Shown here piece after piece: positions 7,710-16,487 of a stretch of 40,918 bases of DNA (its first letter is position 1; each line of letters starts with the position of its first letter). This DNA comes from Oscillospiraceae bacterium. Its GTDB lineage: Bacteria; Bacillota; Clostridia; Oscillospirales; Oscillospiraceae. The notes beneath the pieces were generated by a model. That model had not been told where the DNA came from. It saw only the letters and a program-made list of their open reading frames with translations, and searched no databases. The translations under genes and the position numbers were made by a program. Location: NCBI GenBank assembly GCA_017501355.1, contig JAFVXA010000021.1, forward strand, positions 1 through 40,918. Direction: 5' to 3'.

Positions 7710-9782
7710 TTAAGCTTCTTCGGCGAGAGCCTTTGCCTCAGCGATTGCCTTCTCCTGTGCGGCAGGGGGGCAATCCTCATAGCGGACAAACTCAAAGGTG
7801 AAGCTGCCATGACTCTGGGTCATGGAGCGCAGGTCGATGGAGTAGGTGCTCATCTCAGCTGCGGGAACCTCAGCGGTGATGATCTGCTCACCGCTGTCGG
7901 TGGGATCCATACCCATGACGCGACCGCGGCGCTTGTTCAGATCGCCGATGACATCGCCCATGTAGTGATCGGGCACGGTGACCTTCAGCTCGCCCACAGG
8001 CTCCATGAGGACGGGGCTGCCTTCGATCAGAGCTGCCTTGTAAGCGATCTGTGCAGCCATCTTGAAAGCGATTTCGGAGGAGTCCACGGGATGGTAGGAG
8101 CCATCATAGAGGACAGCCTTCAGGTTCACAACGGGATAGCCGGCGAGAGGACCGTGAGCGCAAGCCTCGCGCAGACCCTTTTCCACTGCGGGGAAGAAGT
8201 TCTTGGGCACGGAGCCGCCAAAGACTTCCTCAGCAAAGACCATCTCTTCGCTGTCGCAGGGCTCGAAGCGGATATGCACATCACCGAACTGACCGCTGCC
8301 GCCGGTCTGCTTCTTGTGGCGACCCTGCTTGGACACGGGCTTACGGATCTTTTCACGATAAGCAACGCGGACGGGCTTGAGCTCAGCTTCCACGTTGAAG
8401 CGGGTCTTCAGCTTGGACAGCAGGACATCGACCTGCATATCGCCTGCAGCGGAGAGCACCATCTGGTGGGTCTCAGCGTTGTGGACGACGGTGAAGGAAG
8501 GATCTTCTTCGTTCAGACGAGCGAGACCCTGTGCGATCTTGTCTTCCTGACCGCGGGTCTTGGGCACCACAGCGACGGAGTAGTTGGGCTGTGCGAAGGG
8601 GATGTTCTTCAGAGACACGACCTTGCGGGTATCGCAAAGGGTATCACCGGTCTTGACCTTATCCATCTTGGCGATCACACCGATATCACCGCAGGAGAGC
8701 TCCTTGGTCTCGGTGGTCTTCTTGCCGCACATGGTGTACAGACGACCCAGCTTCTCGGTTGCGCCGGTGCGGCTGTTGACGAGGGACATATCAGCATGCA
8801 GCTCGCCGGAGAGCACCTTCACGAAGGAGAACTTGCCGTACTGGTCGGAAACGGTCTTGAACACGAAAGCAGTGGGAACGCCGCCGGGGGAGACAACGAA
8901 CTCCTCGGTCTCGCCGTCCTGACGGGTAGCCTTATGATAGTTACCCTCCATGGGGTTGGGCAGCATATCAACAATGTGGTCAAGCAGCATCAGGGAACCC
9001 ATGCAGTTGACACCGGAGCCGCAGAGCACGGGGAACAGGGACAGTTCGTCCACACCCTGATGCAGACCCTGGATCATCTCAGCGTAGGTGAAGTCCTCAC
9101 CGCTGAAGAACTTATCCATAAATTCTTCGCTGGTCTCAGCGACGGACTCCTTCAGAGCGTCGTTGAACTCTTCGATGACAGACATCTTATCCTCGGGCAC
9201 TTCGATCTCGACGCGCTTGAGGTTCTGCATCTCGTATGCGCGCTTGTTCAGCACGTCGATGATGCCGGTGACCTTCTTGTTCTCATCCCAGATGGGAACG
9301 ACGATGGGAGCGACCTTCTTGCCGTAACGCTCACGCAGAGCCTCGAAGGTAGCGTTGTAGTCGCTGTTGTCCTCATCGGTCTTGGAGATGTAGATGAAGC
9401 GGGGCATATTGCGCTCTTCGCAATACTTCCATGCCTTTTCCAGACCCACGGAAATGCCGTCCTTTGCGGAGCAGACGATGATCGCAGCGTCAGCAGCGCG
9501 CAGAGCTTCCATCACTTCGCCGGAGAAATCAAACGCACCCGGAGTGTCCAGCACGTTGATCTTGCAGCCCTTATATTCCAGAGGTGCCACTGCGCCGGAA
9601 ATGGAGATCTGGCGCTTGGTCTCCTCAGCGTCATAGTCACAAACGGTGTTACCGTCAACGATGCGGCCCATGCGATCGAGCGCACCGGTCATATACAGCA
9701 GGCTCTCAGCCAGAGTAGTCTTACCACTGCCACTGTGACCCAGCAGGCAGACATTGCGGATGTTTTGTACAGAATAGTTCAT
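7710..9782 (-). CDS. Elongation factor G-like translational GTPase (paralogue)
   Basis: The product is 690 residues, close to EF-G length. It begins MNYSVQNIRNVCLLGHSGSG, with AGGAGAGGAA before ATG 9782. The GTPase domain shows a P-loop GHSGSGKT (15-22), switch II DTPG (79-82) and, in place of the usual NKxD, SKTD (133-136). Domains II-V follow, including the domain IV/V pattern KKQTGGSGQFGDVHI and the C-terminal GDVIGDLNKRRGRVMGM. This matches the EF-G-like group found beside true EF-G in many Firmicutes; its task is not well defined and may be ribosome recycling or stress translation. It has its own promoter and terminator, not a ribosomal-protein operon, which argues against it being the main fusA. 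Confidence 0.85.
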   Translation of the reverse strand: MNYSVQNIRNVCLLGHSGSGKTTLAESLLYMTGALDRMGRIVDGNTVCDYDAEETKRQISISGAVAPLEYKGCKINVLDTPGAFDFSGEVMEALRAADAAIIVCSAKDGISVGLEKAWKYCEERNMPRFIYISKTDEDNSDYNATFEALRERYGKKVAPIVVPIWDENKKVTGIIDVLNKRAYEMQNLKRVEIEVPEDKMSVIEEFNDALKESVAETSEEFMDKFFSGEDFTYAEMIQGLHQGVDELSLFPVLCGSGVNCMGSLMLLDHIVDMLPNPMEGNYHKATRQDGETEEFVVSPGGVPTAFVFKTVSDQYGKFSFVKVLSGELHADMSLVNSRTGATEKLGRLYTMCGKKTTETKELSCGDIGVIAKMDKVKTGDTLCDTRKVVSLKNIPFAQPNYSVAVVPKTRGQEDKIAQGLARLNEEDPSFTVVHNAETHQMVLSAAGDMQVDVLLSKLKTRFNVEAELKPVRVAYREKIRKPVSKQGRHKKQTGGSGQFGDVHIRFEPCDSEEMVFAEEVFGGSVPKNFFPAVEKGLREACAHGPLAGYPVVNLKAVLYDGSYHPVDSSEIAFKMAAQIAYKAALIEGSPVLMEPVGELKVTVPDHYMGDVIGDLNKRRGRVMGMDPTDSGEQIITAEVPAAEMSTYSIDLRSMTQSHGSFTFEFVRYEDCPPAAQEKAIAEAKALAEEA

Positions 9783-9849
9783 GTTGATTCCTCTCCTTTG
9801 TCCCGTTCTGCGGCAGCGCCGAAAACAGGAACAAATCTTCCATATTTGG

Positions 9850-9901
9850 GGCAAAAGTGCCCCAACAAGTTGATTATACATCGGCTCGTCAGTTAATACA
9901 A
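9850..9901 (-). promoter_or_regulatory. Promoter and leader hairpin of the EF-G-like gene
   Basis: On minus, TTGTAT (9901-9896) and TATAAT (9878-9873) are 17 bp apart. The leader then holds a small hairpin GGGGCA-CTTT-TGCCCC (9865-9850), about 70 nt before the start codon. Confidence 0.65.
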
Positions 9902-9973
9902 TGACAATTTTGTTTTGCAGAAATTTTTGGACAGAACAGCAAAAAATACCCCTCTTTTTTGTGAAAGACAAGA

Positions 9974-10013
9974 AAAAAAGGGTGCGGCAGAGGGAGTTTC
10001 CCTTGCCGCACCC
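9974..10013 (-). terminator. Terminator of the P-type-ATPase-like gene
   Basis: Stem GGGTGCGGCA / TGCCGCACCC (9980-9989, 10004-10013) with an inner GGG/CCC pairing; T7 follows on minus. Confidence 0.8.
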
Positions 10014-10030
10014 GACCAAAAAACGGAATT

Positions 10031-12049
10031 TTAATAGCGATCCGTGCCAAATCCGATCAAAAGCGCACAGAACAGCCAGAGAAGCTGATACACCGCCAGC
10101 GACAGCGGTGCCAGCACAGAGCTTGCCCCCACAAACGCCAGATAGAAGCACAGCAGCAGGCTCACCACGCTGCCGCCGAGAGCCAGCGCCGTCATCTGAT
10201 GGGCTGCGCGGCAGAGCCGGCGGGATGCCACCACTGCCTCCGCATAGGGCATGAGACCCTCGCGGTACAGCACGGCGCCCATGAGACCGGGGCGCTGGGA
10301 CTGGGGATTGGACAGGCTCAGACGCTCTCCGAGAGCGGGGTAGATCGCCTTGGCATCTGTGCCAAAGCGCTGCTTCAGCAGCGCAGGGGTCAGATTGGGG
10401 TCACGGCTTGCAAGCACCGGGGCAATGCCCATGCGCTTGAGACTGTGGACCGCCCACTCTGTGGCGCTGAGCTGCGGATACTTCACGGCAAATGCTGCGA
10501 TCAGCTCTCCATCCACCGCAAGGAAGAGGGCGTTTTTCAGCTTCATCGCACCGGGCAGCGCCACCTCGTGATGGCGCATGAACTTCTCCGTACCAAGCAG
10601 CGTAGTCTCGCCCCGGATGATGGCAGAAAAGCCGCCATGCTCGGAGAAAATGAAATCATCCACCTTCTGCAGCTCGGCACCTTCGCTGGCGAGCATATCG
10701 TCGAAAATGCGGGCAATGCCGCTCTCGCTGCGGCGCACCATGCTTGCCGCATAGGAGACCACCTTGCCGATCTCCTCGCCGTAGATCTTGATGCCGTTGA
10801 GGTGCACCGAGCCCTCGGGGAAGAGGTCACGATCTGTCAGGATCATGCGGCGGCTGCGGCTGATGAGCCGCGCACCGAGATACCCCGCAATGGCGGCACC
10901 GCTGTGATAGAGACGGTGGGTCACGCGGGAAAAAGGCATAGCGAAGCAAAGGGGCAGAGACAGCCCGTTTGCCGCGGTCATCAGCACCGCAAGGCACCAG
11001 AAAAAGCGGTCATTTTCGCCTTGTCCCACCGTGGCAAGCGCAGAAAACACCACTGCCGCCGTGAAAACCACGGGCAGCAGCACAGACTGCCAGCGCTCGG
11101 CAATGTTGCCGCCATTCACACCGTGGGAAAAGCCTGCCGCGCTGCCCTTCTGTCGCAAAATACCGTCGGGGCTCTCGCAGACAACGCTGCCGGGGTCGCC
11201 CACCGCCAGCATACGGAAGCTCTCCTCCCTGCCCTTGGTCTCCAGCTTTGCGGCATAGAGCGCCACTGTCAGTGCAAGGGAAGAGACCACACAAAGCGGC
11301 TCCAATTCGTCACTGCCAAGGGCAGCCATGCCGCCGTGGAGCAGAGTCGCCGCCACAGTGAGGGTAGTCATGACCTCTGCGGAGAAGCAGCGCTCCTTCA
11401 CAGCCTGCCATGCCCGTTTGAACACCTCTGCGGCGCAGACGCAGTTTGCCAGCAGCAGTACCATCTGCACCATTGCCATAGTGGAGACGGGGAACATTTT
11501 CCCCGCAAGGGCGGTCAGCAGCAGCCCGATCACCGACAGCAGCAGAGACAGGCGCAGACGCTTTCTCAGTCTGCCGCCTTCCCGTCTCAGGGTGCGGAAG
11601 CTTTCCTCGGGCTCAGGCTCGTCCTCCTCTGCCCATCGCGCCGCCTCCAACGCTTCTTCGTCGATTTCTTCCTCCACCTGCTTTTTCTCCGCTTTTTTGA
11701 TGCGGGGCAGATGGCGGGCTTCTTTCTTCGCTCTGCTGCGGGCGCGTTCTTCCTTCTGCTCCAGCACCGCGCCCACGGTTTCTGCCACAACGTTCTCGAA
11801 ATCAAATTCCTCTTCCGCAGCTTCTTCCTCTTCGGCTGCAGCGGGGACTTCCTCTTCCTCCTGCTGCGGTTCCTCTGTCGGTTCTTCCGCGGCTTCTTCC
11901 ACAGGAGGTTCTTCCGTCTTTTCCGGCAGGTTAAACTCTGCAAGGATCGACTCCAGTGTATAGCGCTGCCCCGTGGGATCAAGTCCCTTCAACAGCTGCT
12001 GGGTATCCGTGAGCGTTTGGTAGAGATCCTTTTCGTTTTTTTCACTCAT
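10031..12049 (-). CDS. Degenerate P-type ATPase-like membrane protein with long acidic N-terminus
   Basis: The product is 672 residues. The first ~165 are highly charged and mostly Glu-rich (EEPTEEPQQEEEEVP...), then a basic patch, with no metal-binding domain. About eight membrane segments follow in the 4+2+2 layout of P1B ATPases: four near 170-280, two near 320-375, two at the C-terminus. The loop after segment six aligns with the phosphorylation domain, but where DKTGT should stand there is LTDRDLFPEG (D406), and the CPC-type membrane motif is LPLCFAMP. The later HAD-like part keeps an outline (AVDGELIAAFAVKYP, LKRMGIAPVLASRD) but TGD is lost. It is therefore unlikely to pump ions by the usual phospho-enzyme; a regulatory or scaffold role is possible. 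It follows rlmB by 42 nt and probably shares its transcript. Confidence 0.8.
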   Translation of the reverse strand: MSEKNEKDLYQTLTDTQQLLKGLDPTGQRYTLESILAEFNLPEKTEEPPVEEAAEEPTEEPQQEEEEVPAAAEEEEAAEEEFDFENVVAETVGAVLEQKEERARSRAKKEARHLPRIKKAEKKQVEEEIDEEALEAARWAEEDEPEPEESFRTLRREGGRLRKRLRLSLLLSVIGLLLTALAGKMFPVSTMAMVQMVLLLANCVCAAEVFKRAWQAVKERCFSAEVMTTLTVAATLLHGGMAALGSDELEPLCVVSSLALTVALYAAKLETKGREESFRMLAVGDPGSVVCESPDGILRQKGSAAGFSHGVNGGNIAERWQSVLLPVVFTAAVVFSALATVGQGENDRFFWCLAVLMTAANGLSLPLCFAMPFSRVTHRLYHSGAAIAGYLGARLISRSRRMILTDRDLFPEGSVHLNGIKIYGEEIGKVVSYAASMVRRSESGIARIFDDMLASEGAELQKVDDFIFSEHGGFSAIIRGETTLLGTEKFMRHHEVALPGAMKLKNALFLAVDGELIAAFAVKYPQLSATEWAVHSLKRMGIAPVLASRDPNLTPALLKQRFGTDAKAIYPALGERLSLSNPQSQRPGLMGAVLYREGLMPYAEAVVASRRLCRAAHQMTALALGGSVVSLLLCFYLAFVGASSVLAPLSLAVYQLLWLFCALLIGFGTDRY

Positions 12050-12091
12050 GCTTTCTATCCAAGCCTTTCGCGCAAAAACGCGCTTTCTTCG

Positions 12092-12871
12092 TTATCCCAG
12101 ACGCTGGCGCACTGCCTCATACAGCAAAATTGCTGCGGCAGCGGACGCGTTCAGGGAAGAAATGTGTCCCTTCATGGGAATACTGACAAGGAAATCGCAG
12201 TTTTCCCGCACAAGGCGGCTCATGCCCTCGCCCTCGTTGCCGATGACAATGGCAGCCGCACCCTTGAGATCCGCCTCGTAGAGAGAGGTGGTGCCCTCTG
12301 CTGCCGTGCCAAAGACCCAAACGCCCTTGTCCTTCAGTTCCTTGAGCGTTGCGGAAAGGTTCGCCACGCGGGCAACGGGCAGATAGCTCACCGCACCCGC
12401 ACTGGTCTTGCCCACAATGGCGGTAAGACCTGCGCTGCGGCGCTTGGGAATGATGACACCGTGAGCGCCCGCGCACTCCGCCGTGCGGATCACCGCACCG
12501 AGATTGTGGGGGTCGGACAGCTCATCGCAGACCACCAGCAGGGGCTTTTCGCCCTTCTTCTCCGCCGCCGCCAGCATGGAATCCACAGTGGCGTATTCCC
12601 GCACAGCGGCAAGGGCGATGACACCCTGATGGGAGTGGGTGCGGCTCATATTGTCGAGCTTGCGGCGGTCAGCATCCACCACCACAACGCCTGCGGCGCG
12701 GGCAGTGGATGCGATGTGACCGAGCGTGCGGTCAGTCTCGCCCTTGGCGATGAAGATCTTGTCAATGGCGATGCCTGCGCGAAGCGCTTCCGTCACCGCG
12801 TTGCGCCCTTCGATCACGCCGTCCGCTTCCACGTCCTGCACCACCACTTTTTTCTTATCTTTATATTCCAT
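12092..12871 (-). CDS. rlmB: 23S rRNA 2'-O-methyltransferase of the RlmB/TrmH (SpoU) family
   Basis: The product is 259 residues, the usual RlmB length. Start ATG 12871 follows AAAGGAG. The N-terminal substrate domain (VIEGRNAVTEALRAG...) is followed by the SPOUT fold with its three motifs: DPHNLGAVIRTAECAGAHGV, then VIGNEGEGMSRLV and SIPMKGHISSLNASAAAAILLYE. These form the knotted SAM site. The enzyme methylates ribose in rRNA (Gm2251 in E. coli RlmB); exact target here is inferred. It diverges from ftsH. Confidence 0.9.
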   Translation of the reverse strand: MEYKDKKKVVVQDVEADGVIEGRNAVTEALRAGIAIDKIFIAKGETDRTLGHIASTARAAGVVVVDADRRKLDNMSRTHSHQGVIALAAVREYATVDSMLAAAEKKGEKPLLVVCDELSDPHNLGAVIRTAECAGAHGVIIPKRRSAGLTAIVGKTSAGAVSYLPVARVANLSATLKELKDKGVWVFGTAAEGTTSLYEADLKGAAAIVIGNEGEGMSRLVRENCDFLVSIPMKGHISSLNASAAAAILLYEAVRQRLG

Positions 12872-12912
12872 AGGAGTTCTCCTTTTCTCTGCATATACTT
12901 TTACAAATGATA

Positions 12913-12921
12913 AGTATATCA
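12913..12921 (-). promoter_or_regulatory. Possible extended -10 promoter of rlmB
   Basis: On minus TGATATACT (12921-12913) is an extended -10. The -35 region (TTTTCC at 17 bp) is poor. Confidence 0.4.
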
Positions 12922-12984
12922 TACTCCCTGTCATAGGAAAAGGCAAAATTCACAGAAACTTCAAAGAATATCCCCTGTTTTTCC

Positions 12985-13013
12985 TTGTGAGCACCGGTAA
13001 ACTATGGTACAAT
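12985..13013 (+). promoter_or_regulatory. Promoter of ftsH
   Basis: TTGTGA (12985-12990), 17-bp spacer, TACAAT (13008-13013), about 100 nt before the ftsH start. Confidence 0.7.
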
Positions 13014-13116
13014 AACCGTTGCATGAACCTGTTGCATGGTTTTGTACCGCAATGTTCCATTCATGTATCATAACGGCGCAAGTGCCGATCACCATAGGAA
13101 ACGAAGGAGTCTCTCC

Positions 13117-15246
13117 ATGAGTCAAAACAAAAAGAACAAGAAAAACAACGAACAGCCCTCCCGCCTGCGGGGTCTTCTGGCTCTTGTGGCATGGGCGCTG
13201 ATCCTGACCATCATCTTCAACTATGCCTCCGTCTATCTCAACGACGAGAGCAAGCAGGCTGAGGTCAGCGAGGAGATCGCCTACAGCGATTTCCGCAATC
13301 TTGTCAAGGAGGATCAGATCGAAGAGGTCAAGATCACCCCCCAGCTTCTCCACATCACCCCCAAGGACAGCTATGTTTACAAGGATGAGAAGGGCAACGT
13401 GGTGGAGAACGTAGAGTTCTACACCGTCCCGCTGAACGATCCCGACCTCTATCCCCTGCTGGAGGAGCACGGCGTGCGCTATACCCGCGACTACGTGCCT
13501 GAGGTCTCCCCCATCCTCACCTTCTTTGCAAACTATATCCTGCCCTTTGTGCTCATCATGCTGATGTTCAGCCTCTTCATGCGCATCATGCAGAAGCGGG
13601 GCGGCGGCATCGGCGGCATGGGGAACGTTGGCAAATCCAACGCCAAGGTCTATATGGAAAAGTCCACCGGTGTCACCTTCAAGGATGTGGCAGGTCAGGA
13701 CGAGGCAAAGGAATCCCTCGAGGAGATCATCGACTTCCTGCATAACCCCGGCAAGTACACCGCCATCGGCGCCAAGCTCCCCAAGGGTGCGCTGCTGGTG
13801 GGCTCTCCCGGTACGGGTAAGACCCTTCTTGCCAAGGCTGTGGCAGGCGAAGCAAACGTCCCCTTCTTCTCCATCTCCGGTTCCGATTTCGTGGAAATGT
13901 TCGTGGGCGTGGGCGCAAGCCGCGTGCGTGACCTGTTCAAGGAAGCATCCAAGGTCGCCCCCTGCATCATCTTCATTGACGAGATCGACACCATCGGTAA
14001 GACCCGCGACAGCGGTCGCTTCGGCGGCAACGACGAGCGGGAACAGACCCTCAATCAGCTGCTCAGCGAGCTGGACGGCTTCGATCCCTCCAAGGGTATC
14101 ATCGTCCTCGGTGCCACCAACCGCCCCGAGGTGCTGGATAAGGCACTGCTCCGCCCCGGTCGTTTCGACCGCCGCATCACTGTGGATCGTCCGAACCTTG
14201 CCGGTCGCTTGAAAACACTGGAGGTCCACACCCGCAACATCCACCTCGCAGAGGATGTGAACCTCGAAAAGATCGCGCAGGCAACCGCCGGCTGCGTGGG
14301 CGCAGACCTTGCAAACCTTGTCAACGAAGCAGCACTGCGCGCTGTGCGCAAGGGTCGCAAGGCAGTCAATCAGAATGACCTGCTTGCCTCCTTCGAGGTA
14401 GTCATCGCCGGTGCCGAAAAGAAGGGCACCGTCATCACCGAGGAGGAAAAGCGCATCATCGCTTATCACGAAGTCGGTCACGCACTGGTTGCCGCCAAGC
14501 AGCGCAATGCCCAGCCCGTCTCCAAGATCACCATTGTCCCCCACACTCAGGGTGCTCTCGGTTACACCCTGCATCTGCCCGAGGAGGAGAAATTCCTTCT
14601 CAGCAAGGACGATATCCTTGCTGAGATCCGCACCCTCCTTGCCGGTCGCAGCAGCGAAGAAGTGGTCTGCGGCGTGCAGACCTCCGGCGCTGCCAACGAC
14701 ATCGAGCGGGCAACCGAAATGGCACGCAACATGGTGGCACGCTTCGGTATGTGGGATGAGTTCGACATGATGGCGCTCGGCAGCGTCCACAATCAGTATC
14801 TCGACGGCTCCTACTCCATGAACTGTGCGCAGGAGACCTATGCCGCCGCCGACCGTGCTGTGGCTCAGATCATCCGCCAGTGCCATCAGGAAGCGAAGGA
14901 GCTGCTGATGGAAAACCGCGAGATGCTGGACAAGATCGCAGCGTACCTGCTGAAGAAGGAAACCATCACCGGTCAGGAAATGATGGCGATCCTCGAGGGT
15001 CGCGATCCCGAGACCGTGGACAACTACGGTGCCAAGCGCGAGGAGGACGGCTTCCGCCCCTCCACTCCCGATGTGATCGAGGCACCCGCCAAGCACATCT
15101 CCATGATCAGCGAAAAGATCGAAGCGCCTGCAGACGTCGAATCCGCCGAGAGCGAAAACGATTCTGCAGAGGAAGCTCCCGCAGCAGATACGCCCATTGA
15201 GGAAGCTCCCACCGAGGACACTTCCGCAGACAGCGAACAGGAATGA
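13117..15246 (+). CDS. ftsH: ATP-dependent zinc metalloprotease FtsH
   Basis: This 709-residue membrane protease degrades misfolded membrane and regulatory proteins as a hexamer. Start ATG 13117 follows GAAGGAG; upstream in-frame ATGs lack a site. Two membrane helices (about 19-38 and 132-155) flank an extracytoplasmic domain. The AAA domain has Walker A GSPGTGKT (229-236), Walker B IIFIDEID (284-291) and the second region of homology around [20 protein letters not shown]. The protease zinc site is HEVGH (451-455). Compared with typical FtsH, the last ~60 residues are an acidic, low-complexity tail ([15 protein letters not shown]...). It is a single gene between its own promoter and terminator, on the strand opposite to its neighbours. 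Confidence 0.97.
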   Translation: MSQNKKNKKNNEQPSRLRGLLALVAWALILTIIFNYASVYLNDESKQAEVSEEIAYSDFRNLVKEDQIEEVKITPQLLHITPKDSYVYKDEKGNVVENVEFYTVPLNDPDLYPLLEEHGVRYTRDYVPEVSPILTFFANYILPFVLIMLMFSLFMRIMQKRGGGIGGMGNVGKSNAKVYMEKSTGVTFKDVAGQDEAKESLEEIIDFLHNPGKYTAIGAKLPKGALLVGSPGTGKTLLAKAVAGEANVPFFSISGSDFVEMFVGVGASRVRDLFKEASKVAPCIIFIDEIDTIGKTRDSGRFGGNDEREQTLNQLLSELDGFDPSKGIIVLGATNRPEVLDKALLRPGRFDRRITVDRPNLAGRLKTLEVHTRNIHLAEDVNLEKIAQATAGCVGADLANLVNEAALRAVRKGRKAVNQNDLLASFEVVIAGAEKKGTVITEEEKRIIAYHEVGHALVAAKQRNAQPVSKITIVPHTQGALGYTLHLPEEEKFLLSKDDILAEIRTLLAGRSSEEVVCGVQTSGAANDIERATEMARNMVARFGMWDEFDMMALGSVHNQYLDGSYSMNCAQETYAAADRAVAQIIRQCHQEAKELLMENREMLDKIAAYLLKKETITGQEMMAILEGRDPETVDNYGAKREEDGFRPSTPDVIEAPAKHISMISEKIEAPADVESAESENDSAEEAPAADTPIEEAPTEDTSADSEQE

Positions 15247-15250
15247 TCGC

Positions 15251-15281
15251 AAAGCCGACCTCGTTTGAGGTCGGCTTTTTC
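15251..15281 (+). terminator. ftsH terminator
   Basis: Stem AAAGCCGACCTC / GAGGTCGGCTTT (15251-15262, 15267-15278) and T5, right after the ftsH stop. Confidence 0.9.
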
Positions 15282-15282
15282 A

Positions 15283-15317
15283 CGCAAAAAGGTCCCCACC
15301 TGCGGCGGGGACCTTTC
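15283..15317 (-). terminator. Terminator of the M24 peptidase gene
   Basis: Stem AAAGGTCCCC / GGGGACCTTT (15288-15297, 15307-15316); on minus it runs into TTTTTGC after the M24 stop. It lies back to back with the ftsH terminator. Confidence 0.85.
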
Positions 15318-15321
15318 CTCT

Positions 15322-16413
15322 TTACTTCTTCCACCAGTCAATGACACGGAGACTGCGGTCTGCCTTGTTCAGCACTTCGGTCTCACCGTTTTCATTGATG
15401 CAGACAATGTTTTCGATGCGCATACCAAATTTGCCGGGAAGATACACACCGGGCTCGATGGAGAAGCACATACCTCTTTCCAGTCGACGGGGATTGATCT
15501 GGTTGATATAGGGTCCCTCATGGACGGAATAGCCGATGCCGTGACCCACGCGGTTGGGAAGAGTCCCCTTGTACTCGGTGGCATCAAGGATCTCTCTTGC
15601 TGCTACGTCGATATCGGGGATCCATGCCCCCTCCACAGCAGCAGCCTCTGCTGCCAGCTGGGCGCGATCCACAAGCTCGTAGATCTTCCGCTGCTCGTCG
15701 GTGACACTGCCGACAAAGACCGTGCGGCTCATGTCCGAAGTCATCTCGTTCAGCACGCAGCCCCAGTCCAGCACGATGCAGTCGCCTTCCTCAATGACGC
15801 GGTCAAAGCTGTTGTAATGACCGTAAGCGCCGTTGGGGCCGGATGCAACGATGCAGTCAAAGTTGCTGCCGCCCTGCTTTTCCATGGTGCTGATGATCAC
15901 GTCGCGGACATCACCCTCGGTGATACCGGGGCGAATCATGGCGCAGACCTTTTCAAACACGCTGTCTGCTACAGCAGCGCTGCGGCGCATATTCTCCAGC
16001 TCCTCATGACTCTTGATGATGCGGACCTCCTCCAGAAGAGGCTTGCTGTTGACAAGCTTGATATCACAGTTCTTGGCGATGTCCAGCACGTTGAACGCCT
16101 GCGCCGTGGAGTTTACGCCGATGGTTTTGCCCGCAAGACCCTGCTCGCGCAAAATGGCGTAGACCTTTTCCATGCCCTCGTTGTCGTGCCAGGTATAGCG
16201 GGGGCAGTCCGGCATGGCGGCTTCGATCTCGTCGCCGTAGAGGACGTTACAGAGGTAGAAGAAGCTGCCGTCACGCTTGATGAAGAGCGCCTGAAAGCGC
16301 TCGCACTGCATAGGAGAGAAGCCTGCAAAGAAGCGCAGCTCCTCCGATGGGGAAATCAGCACCGCGTCCACATCCATCATTTCCGTCAGACGCTTGATAT
16401 AATCGGTTCTCAT
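15322..16413 (-). CDS. M24-family metallopeptidase, Xaa-Pro dipeptidase/aminopeptidase type
   Basis: The 363-residue product has an N-terminal creatinase-like domain and a C-terminal pita-bread domain. The five metal ligands are visible: D216 (LDWGC), D227 (TSDMSRT), H291 (GHGIGYSVHE), E320 (IEPGVY) and E334 (RIENIV); H199 in GPNGAYGHY fits the substrate-side histidine. Start ATG 16413 follows ACAGGAGGA. Such enzymes release the residue before proline, freeing proline-containing peptides for catabolism; cytoplasmic, as no signal is present. Only ~28 nt separate the start from the hairpin behind the ABC permease, too little for a normal promoter, so it may be read through from the transporter operon. 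Confidence 0.88.
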   Translation of the reverse strand: MRTDYIKRLTEMMDVDAVLISPSEELRFFAGFSPMQCERFQALFIKRDGSFFYLCNVLYGDEIEAAMPDCPRYTWHDNEGMEKVYAILREQGLAGKTIGVNSTAQAFNVLDIAKNCDIKLVNSKPLLEEVRIIKSHEELENMRRSAAVADSVFEKVCAMIRPGITEGDVRDVIISTMEKQGGSNFDCIVASGPNGAYGHYNSFDRVIEEGDCIVLDWGCVLNEMTSDMSRTVFVGSVTDEQRKIYELVDRAQLAAEAAAVEGAWIPDIDVAAREILDATEYKGTLPNRVGHGIGYSVHEGPYINQINPRRLERGMCFSIEPGVYLPGKFGMRIENIVCINENGETEVLNKADRSLRVIDWWKK

Positions 16414-16440
16414 AATCCTTCCTCCTGTATCTCGATTTGA

Positions 16441-16470
16441 AGAAAGGGTCGCTGCAAAGCGACCCTTTCT
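16441..16470 (-). terminator. Hairpin between ABC importer operon and M24 gene
   Basis: A perfect 13-bp stem AGAAAGGGTCGCT / AGCGACCCTTTCT with a 4-nt loop. The T run on minus is short (TTTCTTC), so it may be a partial terminator allowing read-through into the M24 gene. Confidence 0.65.
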
Positions 16471-16487
16471 GTGCATTTACTTGGTAG

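Noticed and set aside
10199-12910. Very long open frame on plus, antisense to the ATPase-like gene and rlmB
   Set aside because: It has no ribosome site, is rich in His/Gln/Cys runs and mirrors the codon bias of the real genes on minus. The same applies to 4351-6630, 7680-9896, 25219-27687 and 38796-40784.
12961-15252. Long minus-strand frame opposite ftsH
   Set aside because: The plus strand encodes a full-length FtsH with all motifs; the antisense frame is a shadow.
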